64,000 nt of DNA, taken from assembly GCA_016788205.1 (NCBI GenBank), contig JAEUTA010000013.1, positions 86,186 to 150,185 on the forward strand. Reading direction: 5' to 3'. This document shows positions 18,888 to 26,477 of this stretch, piece by piece. The position numbers and the translations under genes were made by a program. The notes beneath the pieces were generated by a model. The model made no database searches and had not been told where the DNA came from. It saw only the letters and a list, made by a program, of their open reading frames with translations. Every line of letters begins with the position of its first letter. Position 1 is the first letter of the stretch. The stretch comes from Flavobacteriales bacterium. GTDB taxonomy: Bacteria; Bacteroidota; Bacteroidia; Flavobacteriales_F; PHOS-HE28.

Positions 18888-19604
18888 CTACACCATCGTG
18901 ACGCGATCTGGCGGCAGGAGCTCCTTCCCTATCAAGCGCAAATAGAGCTGTACGGTGGCCACCACATCCTTCCGGCAGTACGTGGCGATGCGTTCCAGTC
19001 CGTTCTCCTCGTAGAATACGCGGGCTACATCGGCGCCGGTGATATCGTCCTTCGGGGACGGGATGCCTAGTACATGCGTGAGCAGGGCCAGCGAGGTGTA
19101 GGCCTTGCGATCCCCGAAACTCCACATGTTCATGGTATCCAGGTGGCCTACTTCCCAAGGCTTCAAGCCGCCGATGTCCAGGATGCGTGGTAATGGAATA
19201 CGGTTCACCAGACAGCGTCGCGCGATGTACGGGAAATCGAACTCTTTGCCGTTGTGTGCGCACAACCAGTTGTCATCGGCATCGTAGTGTCGGCTCAACA
19301 GGTCCGCGAAACGGGAGAGCACGTCGTATTCGTTCGTGCCGTGGAACGAGGTCACGCGCAGCTTCAGCTCGCCCCCTTCGCGATGAAGGCTACCCACGCC
19401 GATGCAGATGATCTTGCCGAACTCTGCCAGGATGCCACCACGATCCCCCCAAAGTTCTTCTGCGCTCTTACCATTGCGTTCTTGTTCGAACCGTGTCTTA
19501 TCGCTGAACAACTTGGCGGTCTGCTCATCGAGGCCGCTCCAGCCGTACTCCTGCGGAACGGTCTCGATATCGATGAAGAGGATCTTGCTCGGTTCGGGGC
19601 GCAT
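18888..19604 (-). CDS. Predicted 3'-5' exonuclease of the PolB-exonuclease-like family
   Basis: 238 residues of a DnaQ-like RNase H fold. Motif I is FIDIETVP (Asp-x-Glu), motif II NGKEFDFPYIARR, and the late CRKDVVATVQLYLR carries the YxxxD-type motif III. HLDTMNMWSFGDRK and LGIPSPKDDITGADV are typical of the predicted exonuclease family (DNA_pol_B_exo2). It probably trims DNA 3' ends using two metal ions; no polymerase domain is attached. Genes upstream and downstream on the strand are tightly spaced. A weak -7 candidate TATCTTGA lies at 19631-19638. Confidence 0.85.
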   Translation of the reverse strand: MRPEPSKILFIDIETVPQEYGWSGLDEQTAKLFSDKTRFEQERNGKSAEELWGDRGGILAEFGKIICIGVGSLHREGGELKLRVTSFHGTNEYDVLSRFADLLSRHYDADDNWLCAHNGKEFDFPYIARRCLVNRIPLPRILDIGGLKPWEVGHLDTMNMWSFGDRKAYTSLALLTHVLGIPSPKDDITGADVARVFYEENGLERIATYCRKDVVATVQLYLRLIGKELLPPDRVTMV

Positions 19605-19661
19605 GGGGTCAAAGCATCATGAAAGGATCTTCAAGATAGAGACGCCGCCGGTATGCCAAGG

Positions 19662-20066
19662 TCACTCGATCATCACGCCGCGCGTATGCATGAGCGGGAT
19701 CGTGGTGAAGTTGGTCGCATCGATGCTTCCGGCCAGGAAGATGTACTTCTTGTCGTGCAACGCATCGCCGATATAGAAGCTCAGCCAGTACTGGTTGCTC
19801 AGCGCGAACACATCCTCCACGATGCGCTCGATCTTCGCCCAGCTTTTCGGCCCAAGTTCATGCATGAAATGCCGCAGTTCGCTTGTCTTGCGGCTTTCTC
19901 CGCCCAATTCGCCGTAGCCGCGAGAACTGACCAACACGTTCTGGATCGCCGTGTCGTTCTGGTTGATGAGGTACACGAACCAGCCGTCTTCGCCGTCATC
20001 ATCCTTCTCCTTCACCACCGCCATGGCGATGCCTTCAACCTTCGGTGGGTGGATGTCCTTCCGCAT
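19662..20066 (-). CDS. Conserved small cytoplasmic protein of unknown function
   Basis: 134 residues starting MRKDIHPPKVEG. No signal peptide or membrane segment. The sequence alternates beta-like strands (GWFVYLINQND, YWLSFYIGDALHDKKYIFLAG) and ends GVMIE. It has the feel of a Bacteroidota-specific family that I recall as conserved but uncharacterised, and which is sometimes mislabelled as a tRNA synthetase fragment; no such domain is visible here. The frame extends upstream to 20162 but that part overlaps the beta-lactamase-like gene, so ATG 20066 is chosen, 16 bases after that gene's stop. Confidence 0.75.
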   Translation of the reverse strand: MRKDIHPPKVEGIAMAVVKEKDDDGEDGWFVYLINQNDTAIQNVLVSSRGYGELGGESRKTSELRHFMHELGPKSWAKIERIVEDVFALSNQYWLSFYIGDALHDKKYIFLAGSIDATNFTTIPLMHTRGVMIE

Positions 20067-20082
20067 GGCACAAAGGTCGCTA

Positions 20083-21258
20083 CTACACGCCTTGGGCTGG
20101 ATGTGCGGCCAGTTCCCGCGCGATCCTGATCCACTCGAACACGTCCGTCGGGTGGCCGGCATCGTTCACCTCTTCGCGCTTCATGCCGGTGCGCACCATC
20201 ACAAGATCCATGTCGGGCATGACCACCACGTATTCGCCGTGAAAGCCGCGGCAATACCAAATGGGTTTGCCGTCCAACTCGGCTAGCCACCAGAAGTAGC
20301 CGTAGCGCTTGTTGGGTTCGCCGCGATCGTCGATGGCGGCTGGCGTAATGCTCGCTTTCCAGAACTCCCGGTCGATGATCTGCTGTCCGTGCCACATACC
20401 GCTATCGAGGTAGAGTTGACCTATCCGACCGAAATCGCGCGCCGTGGCGTAGAGGCAGCAGAAGGCTTTGAAGGCACCGTCCTCCGTGTCCTTGCCCCAG
20501 TAAGCTTCGTGCTCGCAGCCGAGTTGGCCCCAGATCTTCTCGCGTACCAGTTCATCGAGGGGTCGATCGTACGCCGCTTCCAACACCTCCGCCATGATCT
20601 GCGTGCTACCGCTGATGTAGTCGAACTTCTTACCGGGCTCCTCACGGCACGGCTGGTTCAAACTGATCTCGCGCACATCGCTCCCGTAGTAGCCCTTCGC
20701 ATTGTCGCTGAAAGGGTCCGCGCCACTCTCGCTCCAATCAAGACCCGTGCTCATGGTGAGCAGGTGGTACAGGTTGATCTTCGCATAACAACCATCCTTG
20801 TACAACGGAATGAAGTCGCCCACGGGCTGGAAGACGCTTTGGATCTTCCCCTCCTTCATGGCGATGCCGGCGAGCAAACTGATGTAGCTCTTCGCCACAC
20901 TGAAGCTGTTGCTCACGCTATCGGCATCCCACCCGTTCCAATACTGTTCGAAGATGAGGCTGTCATGTTGGAAGAGCGCGAACCCAACGGAGTACAGCTC
21001 TTTCAGCTTCGCTTCCTGCTCAGGCTTCAGTTGAAGCTTGCCGTAGCGCGTGCCTTGTGGCCAGGGCTGTGGCTGCGAAGCCGGGATCGCTGAGTAGGGG
21101 AAGAAGTCGCGATCATCGATCTCTGGTGACGAGCGGCCGATCAAGTACGTGTAGCGTACGCCGCGCACGAGGTGATCATTGCCTGTGATGTAGGCCAGTG
21201 CGATGAGGCCCACGACGATGCCGACGAGCCAGAGGAGGATCTTGCCGAGGATGCGCAT
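20083..21258 (-). CDS. Serine beta-lactamase-like hydrolase, membrane-anchored
   Basis: 391 residues. An N-terminal hydrophobic segment (~5-26) anchors or exports it. The catalytic motifs of the class C beta-lactamase / DD-peptidase fold are visible: SVAK (Ser-x-x-Lys, about residue 120) and the YIS triad (Tyr-x-Ser/Asn, about residue 215); a C-terminal HGEYVVVMPDMDLVMVRTG replaces the K-T-G strand with HGE. Proteins of this kind are esterases, peptidases or unknown hydrolases more often than true resistance enzymes, so antibiotic resistance should not be inferred. It follows lipB after 15 bases. Confidence 0.86.
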   Translation of the reverse strand: MRILGKILLWLVGIVVGLIALAYITGNDHLVRGVRYTYLIGRSSPEIDDRDFFPYSAIPASQPQPWPQGTRYGKLQLKPEQEAKLKELYSVGFALFQHDSLIFEQYWNGWDADSVSNSFSVAKSYISLLAGIAMKEGKIQSVFQPVGDFIPLYKDGCYAKINLYHLLTMSTGLDWSESGADPFSDNAKGYYGSDVREISLNQPCREEPGKKFDYISGSTQIMAEVLEAAYDRPLDELVREKIWGQLGCEHEAYWGKDTEDGAFKAFCCLYATARDFGRIGQLYLDSGMWHGQQIIDREFWKASITPAAIDDRGEPNKRYGYFWWLAELDGKPIWYCRGFHGEYVVVMPDMDLVMVRTGMKREEVNDAGHPTDVFEWIRIARELAAHPAQGV

Positions 21259-21273
21259 GGTGGTGTGGTCGGA

Positions 21274-21990
21274 CTAATGTAACGCGGGCTCCACGAGTTG
21301 TACGTCGAAGAGGTCCGCCAGTTCCAACTTCAACCTGTTCTTCACGGCGTCGACGTCCAACAATCCGCCCAGCTCCTTCGCCATGCACGTCACACCCTTG
21401 TCGGTGATCCCGCACGGCACGATGTTCTCGAAGTAGGAAAGGTCCGTGTTCACATTGAATGCAAAGCCGTGCATGGTCACCCAACGGCTCGCGCGGATGC
21501 CGAACGCGCAGATCTTCCGCGCCTTGAACGGATCGTTCCAGTCGAGCCACACACCCGTGAGCCCATCGATGCGACCGGCCTTGATGTTGTAGGCTTCCAG
21601 CGTACCGATCACGGCCTCTTCCAGTGTGCGCAGGAACCGATGGATGTCCGTGAAGTGGTGGTCCATGTCGAAGATCGGATAGCCCACGATCTGCCCCGGC
21701 CCATGGTAGGTGATGTCGCCGCCGCGATCGATCGGGTAGAACTGAACCCCCTTCTCGCGCATCTCCGCTTCGTTCAACAAGAGATGGCTCTGCTTGCCGC
21801 TCTTGCCCAGCGTGTACACGTGCGGGTGCTCACAGAAGAGCAGGTGATCCTGCGTCAATACCTGTTCGCTTTCCGGCAGGTTGCGGTTGGCGATCTTTCG
21901 GTCTATCGTGGCCTGGAACAACTTGGTCTGGTAGTCCCACGCCGCAGCGTAGTCGATCAGGCCGAGGTCTTGGAAGTGGACTTGTCTCAT
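21274..21990 (-). CDS. lipB: Octanoyl-[ACP]:protein octanoyltransferase
   Basis: 238 residues. Moves octanoyl groups from ACP to the lipoyl domains of 2-oxoacid dehydrogenases and GcvH. Visible motifs: EHPHVYTLGKSG, the signature RGGDITYHGPGQ, RKICAFGIRASRWVTMHGFA with the catalytic Lys, and IVPCGI with the catalytic Cys. First gene of a tight minus-strand run (lipB, beta-lactamase-like, small protein, exonuclease, GT-C). Its upstream region is taken up by a 38-bp repeat at 21999-22036 that also supplies a possible GACCTTTGC -7 box. Confidence 0.95.
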   Translation of the reverse strand: MRQVHFQDLGLIDYAAAWDYQTKLFQATIDRKIANRNLPESEQVLTQDHLLFCEHPHVYTLGKSGKQSHLLLNEAEMREKGVQFYPIDRGGDITYHGPGQIVGYPIFDMDHHFTDIHRFLRTLEEAVIGTLEAYNIKAGRIDGLTGVWLDWNDPFKARKICAFGIRASRWVTMHGFAFNVNTDLSYFENIVPCGITDKGVTCMAKELGGLLDVDAVKNRLKLELADLFDVQLVEPALH

Positions 21991-21998
21991 GGGAGGTG

Positions 21999-22036
21999 CT
22001 CAACGCAGAGGGCAGAGATGCAAAGGTCGCAGAGAA
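21999..22036. repeat. Left 38-bp inverted repeat flanking the GxxExxY gene
   Basis: A CGCAGAG-rich element that starts CTCAACGCAGAGGGCAGAGA. Its reverse complement recurs at 22589-22626 with 35 of 38 positions identical (differences at positions 21, 29 and 34). It lies between lipB and the GxxExxY gene. Confidence 0.85.
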
Positions 22037-22117
22037 TGCTGCTTTTCGGAAAGGGAGAGGCGCTGAAGCGCCCAAGTGCGGACTAGTTCCCCGAGCCAGT
22101 GACCGAGAATGCTCGAT

Positions 22118-22148
22118 ATCCTCTGCGTTCACTGCGCCTTTGTCCTTA
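22118..22148. repeat. Partial third copy of the CGCAGAGG repeat inside the GxxExxY unit
   Basis: TCCTCTGCGTTCACTGCGCC followed by TTTGTCCTTA is a shortened member of the same repeat family, in the same orientation as the right-hand copy at 22589-22626. It lies just downstream of the GxxExxY stop codon. Confidence 0.6.
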
Positions 22149-22159
22149 GCGCTGGGGCA

Positions 22160-22546
22160 CTATTCTTCGTGAAGGCCGTTGACGACACGCTCCACGCCAT
22201 CTTTCAGGAGGCGCTGGCCGAAGTTGATCACTAGGCCGAGTTTGCACCCGGTCAGTTTGAGGTACGTGAGTGTTTGGGCCAGATGGCTGTCATGGATAGC
22301 CTCCACGGCCTTGACCTCCATGATGACGCGCCCTTCAATGATGAGGTCGAGGCGCAGTGTGGTGCCGAGGTCTTTTCCACGGAAATGGATCGGAACAGGG
22401 ATCTGCTGTTCAACGCGAAGACCCTTCTCCCGAATCACTTCGACCAAACACAGCTCGTATACACCTTCAAGCAACCCCGGTCCAAGTTCACGATGAACTT
22501 CGATCGCTGCGCCGATGATGGTCGCGCTGATCTCCTTGTACGTCAT
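22160..22546 (-). CDS. GxxExxY protein
   Basis: 128 residues from MTYKEI; the frame extends eight codons upstream to 22570. The defining motif GLLEGVYE is present, preceded by IIGAAIEVHRELGPG and followed by a PD-(D/E)XK-like core: RLDLIIEGRVIMEVKAV with Asp, then Glu-x-Lys. The family is thought to have a nuclease fold, but no function is established. The gene is bracketed by 38-bp inverted repeats and sits alone between lipB and the sugar-phosphate isomerase gene, which suggests a small mobile or repeat-associated unit. Confidence 0.86.
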   Translation of the reverse strand: MTYKEISATIIGAAIEVHRELGPGLLEGVYELCLVEVIREKGLRVEQQIPVPIHFRGKDLGTTLRLDLIIEGRVIMEVKAVEAIHDSHLAQTLTYLKLTGCKLGLVINFGQRLLKDGVERVVNGLHEE

Positions 22547-22588
22547 GCGATCGATGCCTCTGCGCCTCAACGGCCGCAGGCCGCCGTC

Positions 22589-22626
22589 TTCTTTGCGCCC
22601 TTTGCGTCTCTGCCCTCTGCGTTGAG
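22589..22626. repeat. Right 38-bp inverted repeat flanking the GxxExxY gene
   Basis: Reverse-complement partner of the element at 21999-22036 (35 of 38 identical). Contains CTTTGCG and TCTCTGCCCTCTGCG blocks. Ends seven bases before the isomerase stop codon at 22633. Confidence 0.85.
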
Positions 22627-22632
22627 AACGCG

Positions 22633-23619
22633 CTACTTCATCTCCGCCAGCTTTCCCTTCAGCATGTTGATCACCGCGATCTCGCTGGGGTCAACACCTT
22701 TCTTCTGGGCCCAGTACAGGCTCACCCAGTCGCCCAGGTTGATCAGGTACAGCTGACGCGCGATGGCGCTATCGCCCTTGCTCCACACCTCGTTGATGTG
22801 CGGCGTGTAGTTCTGGAAGACGGCCTTGTTGATCTCCATGCGGATCTGGCTGCGCTCGTGGTCCTCCTTGTGACGGAAGATCACTACGCCGATGTTCTTG
22901 TCGGCACCGGCCCAGCCCACGAGTTCGTTGTGGTTCATCTCTGGGATGGCATGGTGCCAGCAGAGTACCTTGCTGTTCTCGTTCACCTGCTGGCGGAAGC
23001 GGATGCTCACCGCCTCGGTGCTGGCTTCGCTGTAGATCACCAGTTGTTTGCCCACCAGTTTCTCAGTGAGCTCCAGTGCTGCTTTCTTGATCGGCTCCTT
23101 TTCACGCTCCAGCAATTCTGCCGCTGCTGCGATGGACTTCTCGAAGTCGTCGCGGATGATGCCGTAGTGGCGGAGCACGAAGAATTGTTGCGTGAGCGAA
23201 TACGCCAGCATGGTGCGGGGCGGATTGCCACCGGGGATCAGGATGTGGTCAAGTCCTTTTTCCTTGGCCATCTCCAGCATCTTCCCGCCGCTGGTCACCA
23301 CGCAGACGCGAGCACCTTTGGTCAGGGCCTGCTCCATGGAAGCGATGGTCTCTTCGGTATTCCCACTGTAGCTGCAGGCGATCACCAAGCTGTTCTTGCC
23401 CACGTAGGCGGGCAGGTAATAGTTGCTGTAGACCTCGATGGGGCAGGTGGCCTCGGCCGACACTAGCTGTGCAGCGATACGGCCGCCGATGCCGCTACCG
23501 CCCAGGCCGGTGACGACCACATTGGCGTAAGGCCCGCCGGGGGCGTTCAACTTGGCCGCGCGGCCGATCTCGAGGGCTTCCTTCAGTTGTTGCGGAAAGG
23601 CTTCAATGAGCTGTTGCAT
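22633..23619 (-). CDS. Bifunctional phosphoglucose/phosphomannose isomerase (SIS domain)
   Basis: 328 residues. TGLGGSGIGGRIAAQ and ACSYSGNTEETI are the SIS sugar-phosphate-binding motifs; the C-terminal half (SKVLCWHHAIPEMNHNELVGW) is that of the bifunctional PGI/PMI family rather than classical Pgi. It would interconvert glucose-6-P, mannose-6-P and fructose-6-P, feeding both glycolysis and surface-sugar synthesis. Family members are 300-340 residues, so this is full-length. The ATG at 23619 has a TACTTTTGA box 21 bases upstream. Confidence 0.9.
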   Translation of the reverse strand: MQQLIEAFPQQLKEALEIGRAAKLNAPGGPYANVVVTGLGGSGIGGRIAAQLVSAEATCPIEVYSNYYLPAYVGKNSLVIACSYSGNTEETIASMEQALTKGARVCVVTSGGKMLEMAKEKGLDHILIPGGNPPRTMLAYSLTQQFFVLRHYGIIRDDFEKSIAAAAELLEREKEPIKKAALELTEKLVGKQLVIYSEASTEAVSIRFRQQVNENSKVLCWHHAIPEMNHNELVGWAGADKNIGVVIFRHKEDHERSQIRMEINKAVFQNYTPHINEVWSKGDSAIARQLYLINLGDWVSLYWAQKKGVDPSEIAVINMLKGKLAEMK

Positions 23620-23640
23620 CGTGCTGGTTCTGGTACGGGG

Positions 23641-23649
23641 TCAAAAGTA
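23641..23649 (-). promoter_or_regulatory. -7 promoter box TACTTTTGA before the isomerase gene
   Basis: Minus-strand TACTTTTGA matches TAnnTTTG exactly and lies 21 bases before the ATG at 23619. Confidence 0.5.
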
Positions 23650-23750
23650 GGCGCGTGATACGGGATCGAAGGCTTGGAGGTTTGCCTCGTCTGGATATTC
23701 GGGTATAATGAACGGGTTACCATACGTTTGAGCTGGAGTGTTGCCTACCT

Positions 23751-24296
23751 ATGAGCTTGGATTCAGTCGCCTTTGTGATGGAGATCGAGAAGCGTTTCGA
23801 TATGCGCTTCGAGGACGATCGTATGTCAGCGATCCATACTGTGGAGCAGGTCGCAGAGGAGGTTTGCCGGATCTTGGACGTAATGGCGAACCGCTCGGGT
23901 GAACGGGAGCAGGTCGCCTCCGTTGTTCGAAGGGCGATGCCAGGAAGGTCGGAAGAGGAACCGATCGATCTCCCACTCTCAGCTGGAATGTTCGATGAAT
24001 TGACTCGGTCTTTGGAAGCGTCTGGATGTCTGTTGCCGGATCTTGGACCTTTCAGATCGGTTCGGATTCTTTTCATCATGCAGGACCCCGGTGGCACCTT
24101 GGAGTCGCCGTCCATAGGTCAGTTCATTGATCGGATTGTCGCCCACAACCATCATGTTCTGATTCCTGAGAAAGTGCCTGCATCACGATATGCAGCGATG
24201 ATGGTGGTGCTCGGGATCGTCGCCGATAATGCAGGAGTGCCGATCATGAGGATCGCGCTGGGAGATTCGTTGACGAACGATCTGGGCATGGACTGA
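23751..24296 (+). CDS. Acyl-carrier-protein-like ORF with apparently permuted halves
   Basis: 181 residues. Residues 2-41 (SLDSVAFVMEIEKRF.. to ..TVEQVAEEVCRIL) align without gaps to the second half of a bacterial acyl carrier protein starting at the phosphopantetheine serine. The last ~30 residues (VLGIVADNAGVPIMRIALGD then SLTNDLGMD) look like helix I and the loop that in an ACP comes just before that serine. So the C-terminus ends exactly where the N-terminus begins. The ~100 residues between are not recognised. No upstream in-frame ACP first half exists, since a stop lies at 23709. It may be a real permuted protein, a remnant of tandem modules, or a decayed gene; coding status is moderately supported. 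Confidence 0.6.
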   Translation: MSLDSVAFVMEIEKRFDMRFEDDRMSAIHTVEQVAEEVCRILDVMANRSGEREQVASVVRRAMPGRSEEEPIDLPLSAGMFDELTRSLEASGCLLPDLGPFRSVRILFIMQDPGGTLESPSIGQFIDRIVAHNHHVLIPEKVPASRYAAMMVVLGIVADNAGVPIMRIALGDSLTNDLGMD

Positions 24297-24306
24297 GCTT
24301 CCCCGG

Positions 24307-24315
24307 TATCTTCGC
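24307..24315 (+). promoter_or_regulatory. -7 promoter box TATCTTCGC before lysS
   Basis: TATCTTCGC, 22 bases before the ATG at 24338; identical to the boxes at 3620 and 14974. Confidence 0.5.
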
Positions 24316-24337
24316 GGCCCATTTCTCTCAAGAACCC

Positions 24338-25873
24338 ATGTCAACCCTCGTCCTTTCCGAACAGGAGGTCGTGCGGCGCGAAGCCCTCAACAAGCTGCGC
24401 GCCCTCGGCATCGAACCCTTCCCCGCAGCCCAATACCCCGTATCGCATACGGTGGTCAAGGTGAAGGAAGCGTTCAAGGATGCCGGACATGTGGAAGGGG
24501 AACAGCCCGAGGCCAACGTGGTGCTCGCTGGGCGTTTGATGAGCGTGCGTGTGATGGGCAAGGCCAGCTTCGCCGTGCTGCGCGATGCCACCGGCGATCA
24601 GCAGATCTACGTCAACCGCGACGAGATCGCTCCCGGCGAGGACAAGACGCTCTACAACGAGGTGTTCAAGAAGCTGCTGCACCTCGGTGATTTCATCGGT
24701 GTGAAGGGCTTCATGTTCCGCACGCAGACCGGGGAGCTCACCTTGCATGTGAAGGAACTGACGGTGCTTGCTAAAAGCCTGCGCCCGCTGCCTGTGGTGA
24801 AGACCGACGATCAAGGCAAGGTGCACGATGCTTTCACCGACCCCGAGCTGCGCTACCGCATGCGTTACGTGGACTTGGTGGTGAACCCGCACGTGAAGGA
24901 GACCTTCCTGAAGCGTACGCGCGTGTTCACTGCTATGCGCGAAGCGTTCCAAGAAGCTGGCTACATCGAAGTGGATACACCGGTGATGCAGCCGATTCCG
25001 GGCGGTGCGGCGGCACGCCCGTTCATCACGCACCACAACGCGTTGGATGTGCCCTTCTACCTGCGCATCGCGAACGAACTCTATCTGAAGCGTTGCATCG
25101 TGGGCGGCTTCGATGGCGTGTTCGAGTTCAGCCGCAACTTCCGCAATGAAGGCATGGACCGTACGCACAACCCGGAGTTCACCGTGATGGAACTCTATGT
25201 GGCGTACAAGGACTACCACTGGATGATGGACTTCATCGAGGGCGTGTTCCGCAAAGTGGCCACTGCTGCAAATGGCTCGTCCACTGCGCAGTTCCAAGGC
25301 AAGGCCATCGACTTCGGCCAGCCCTTCAAGCGCATCACCATGTGCGGCGCCATTCAGGGGAAGACCGGTGTGGACGTGCTGAACGCTGATGAGCAGACCA
25401 TCGGTGCGCTGTGCAAACAGCACGGTATTGAGATCACCGCCGCCATGGGCAAAGGCAAGTTGATCGACGAGCTTTTCAGCGAACTGGTACAGCCGGAATT
25501 GGTCCAGCCGACCTTCGTGATGGACTTCCCGCTGGAGATGAGCCCGCTGTGCAAGAAGCACCGCGATGATGCGCGTCTGACCGAGCGCTTCGAACTCTAC
25601 GTGGCCGGTTTCGAAGTGGGTAATGCCTACAGCGAACTCAACGATCCGATCGATCAGCGCGAGCGTTTCGAGGAACAGGTGAAGTTGATGGAACGCGGCG
25701 ACGACGAAGCCATGTTCATCGATCAGGATTTCCTGCGCGCGTTGGAATATGGCATGCCGCCCACATCAGGCATCGGAATCGGCATGGACCGCTTGGTGAT
25801 GCTGCTCACGGACAATCCGGCGATCCAGGAGGTGCTGCTATTCCCGCAGATGCGGCCGGAGAAGTTCGACTAG
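24338..25873 (+). CDS. lysS: Lysyl-tRNA synthetase (class II)
   Basis: 511 residues. An N-terminal OB-fold anticodon-binding domain (VVLAGRLMSVRVMGKASFAVLRD) is followed by the class II catalytic core: motif 1 around EAGYIEVDTPVMQPIPGGAAARPF, motif 2 RNEGMDRTHNPEFT and motif 3 GIGIGMDRLVMLLT. It charges tRNA-Lys. Full length for the family. Promoter box and short leader immediately upstream; a CGCAGAG-type repeat follows seven bases after the stop. Confidence 0.97.
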   Translation: MSTLVLSEQEVVRREALNKLRALGIEPFPAAQYPVSHTVVKVKEAFKDAGHVEGEQPEANVVLAGRLMSVRVMGKASFAVLRDATGDQQIYVNRDEIAPGEDKTLYNEVFKKLLHLGDFIGVKGFMFRTQTGELTLHVKELTVLAKSLRPLPVVKTDDQGKVHDAFTDPELRYRMRYVDLVVNPHVKETFLKRTRVFTAMREAFQEAGYIEVDTPVMQPIPGGAAARPFITHHNALDVPFYLRIANELYLKRCIVGGFDGVFEFSRNFRNEGMDRTHNPEFTVMELYVAYKDYHWMMDFIEGVFRKVATAANGSSTAQFQGKAIDFGQPFKRITMCGAIQGKTGVDVLNADEQTIGALCKQHGIEITAAMGKGKLIDELFSELVQPELVQPTFVMDFPLEMSPLCKKHRDDARLTERFELYVAGFEVGNAYSELNDPIDQRERFEEQVKLMERGDDEAMFIDQDFLRALEYGMPPTSGIGIGMDRLVMLLTDNPAIQEVLLFPQMRPEKFD

Positions 25874-25879
25874 GTCTTT

Positions 25880-25907
25880 GCCGCAGAGACGCGGAGGCGC
25901 AGAGCGG
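25880..25907. repeat. Dispersed CGCAGAGACGCGGAGG-type repeat
   Basis: GCCGCAGAGACGCGGAGGCG then CAGAGCGG, related to the repeats around the GxxExxY gene and at 54522-54551. Located in the short gap between lysS and the convergent GNAT gene. Confidence 0.6.
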
Positions 25908-25941
25908 TCGTTCCGGTGGGGCTGATCCAACTCGTTGATCG

Positions 25942-26466
25942 CTAGAACCGATGTCTCCACACCATCGCCGGCACCCCGCGATGGATCGTGTCTTTTTCGA
26001 GCACCATACCGTTGCGCCCTGCCACCGCTTGGCTCGCCGAATTCTCGTGATCGATCAGTGAGATTACGGAAGTATGGCAGTTGTTCGTATGAGCGAATTC
26101 CTTGCATGCGACCGCCGCTTCCGTCGCGAAACCCTTGCCCCAGGCTGATGGCAGCAGGTGGTAGCCGATCTCCAGTTCATCCTGCCCATCCACCACTTGG
26201 GTCAGCAGACCGGTCATGCCCACCGGCTTTCCACTTGAGCGTTCGATGACAGCGTTCAACCCAGAACCATCCGCGGCGTAGCGGTCCAATGTGCGTTGGA
26301 TGAAGAAGCGGCAGTCCTCTTCACTGCCCACAGTGAACGGCATGAAACGGATCGCGGAAGCGTCATTGATGTACTCCATCCACCACGACGTGTCATCCAT
26401 CGTCGCGGTGCGGAACAGCAGGCGCTCGGTGGTCACGCCATGCATGGAAGGAATGCGTTCCAACAT
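25942..26466 (-). CDS. GNAT acetyltransferase, RimJ/RimL type
   Basis: 174 residues. TTERLLFRTATMDDTSWWMEY is the typical opening of RimJ/RimL-like N-acetyltransferases; ELEIGYHLLPSAWGKGFATEA carries the acetyl-CoA-binding motif (here WGKGFATE) and NSASQAVAGRNGM the following helix. Substrate unknown. It starts 10 bases after the stop of the HEAT/cyclophilin gene on the same strand, and a GATCTTCGC box (26469-26477) overlaps that stop codon. Confidence 0.88.
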   Translation of the reverse strand: MLERIPSMHGVTTERLLFRTATMDDTSWWMEYINDASAIRFMPFTVGSEEDCRFFIQRTLDRYAADGSGLNAVIERSSGKPVGMTGLLTQVVDGQDELEIGYHLLPSAWGKGFATEAAVACKEFAHTNNCHTSVISLIDHENSASQAVAGRNGMVLEKDTIHRGVPAMVWRHRF

Positions 26467-26468
26467 GC

Positions 26469-26477
26469 GCGAAGATC
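26469..26477 (-). promoter_or_regulatory. -7-like box GATCTTCGC overlapping the upstream stop codon
   Basis: Minus-strand GATCTTCGC two bases before the GNAT ATG. It differs from the TATCTTCGC type in the first base only. Similar GATCTTCG forms precede the ATG codons at 28338 and 18843. Confidence 0.35.

Noticed and set aside
20083..21258. Antibiotic-resistance beta-lactamase
   Set aside because: Only the general SxxK/Yxs hydrolase fold is visible, with HGE instead of KTG; such proteins are usually not resistance enzymes.
23751..24296. Site-specific circularisation restoring a normal ACP gene from the TGAGCTT repeats
   Set aside because: The two repeats are 542 bases apart, so joining shifts the frame and meets a TGA; no recombinase gene is nearby.
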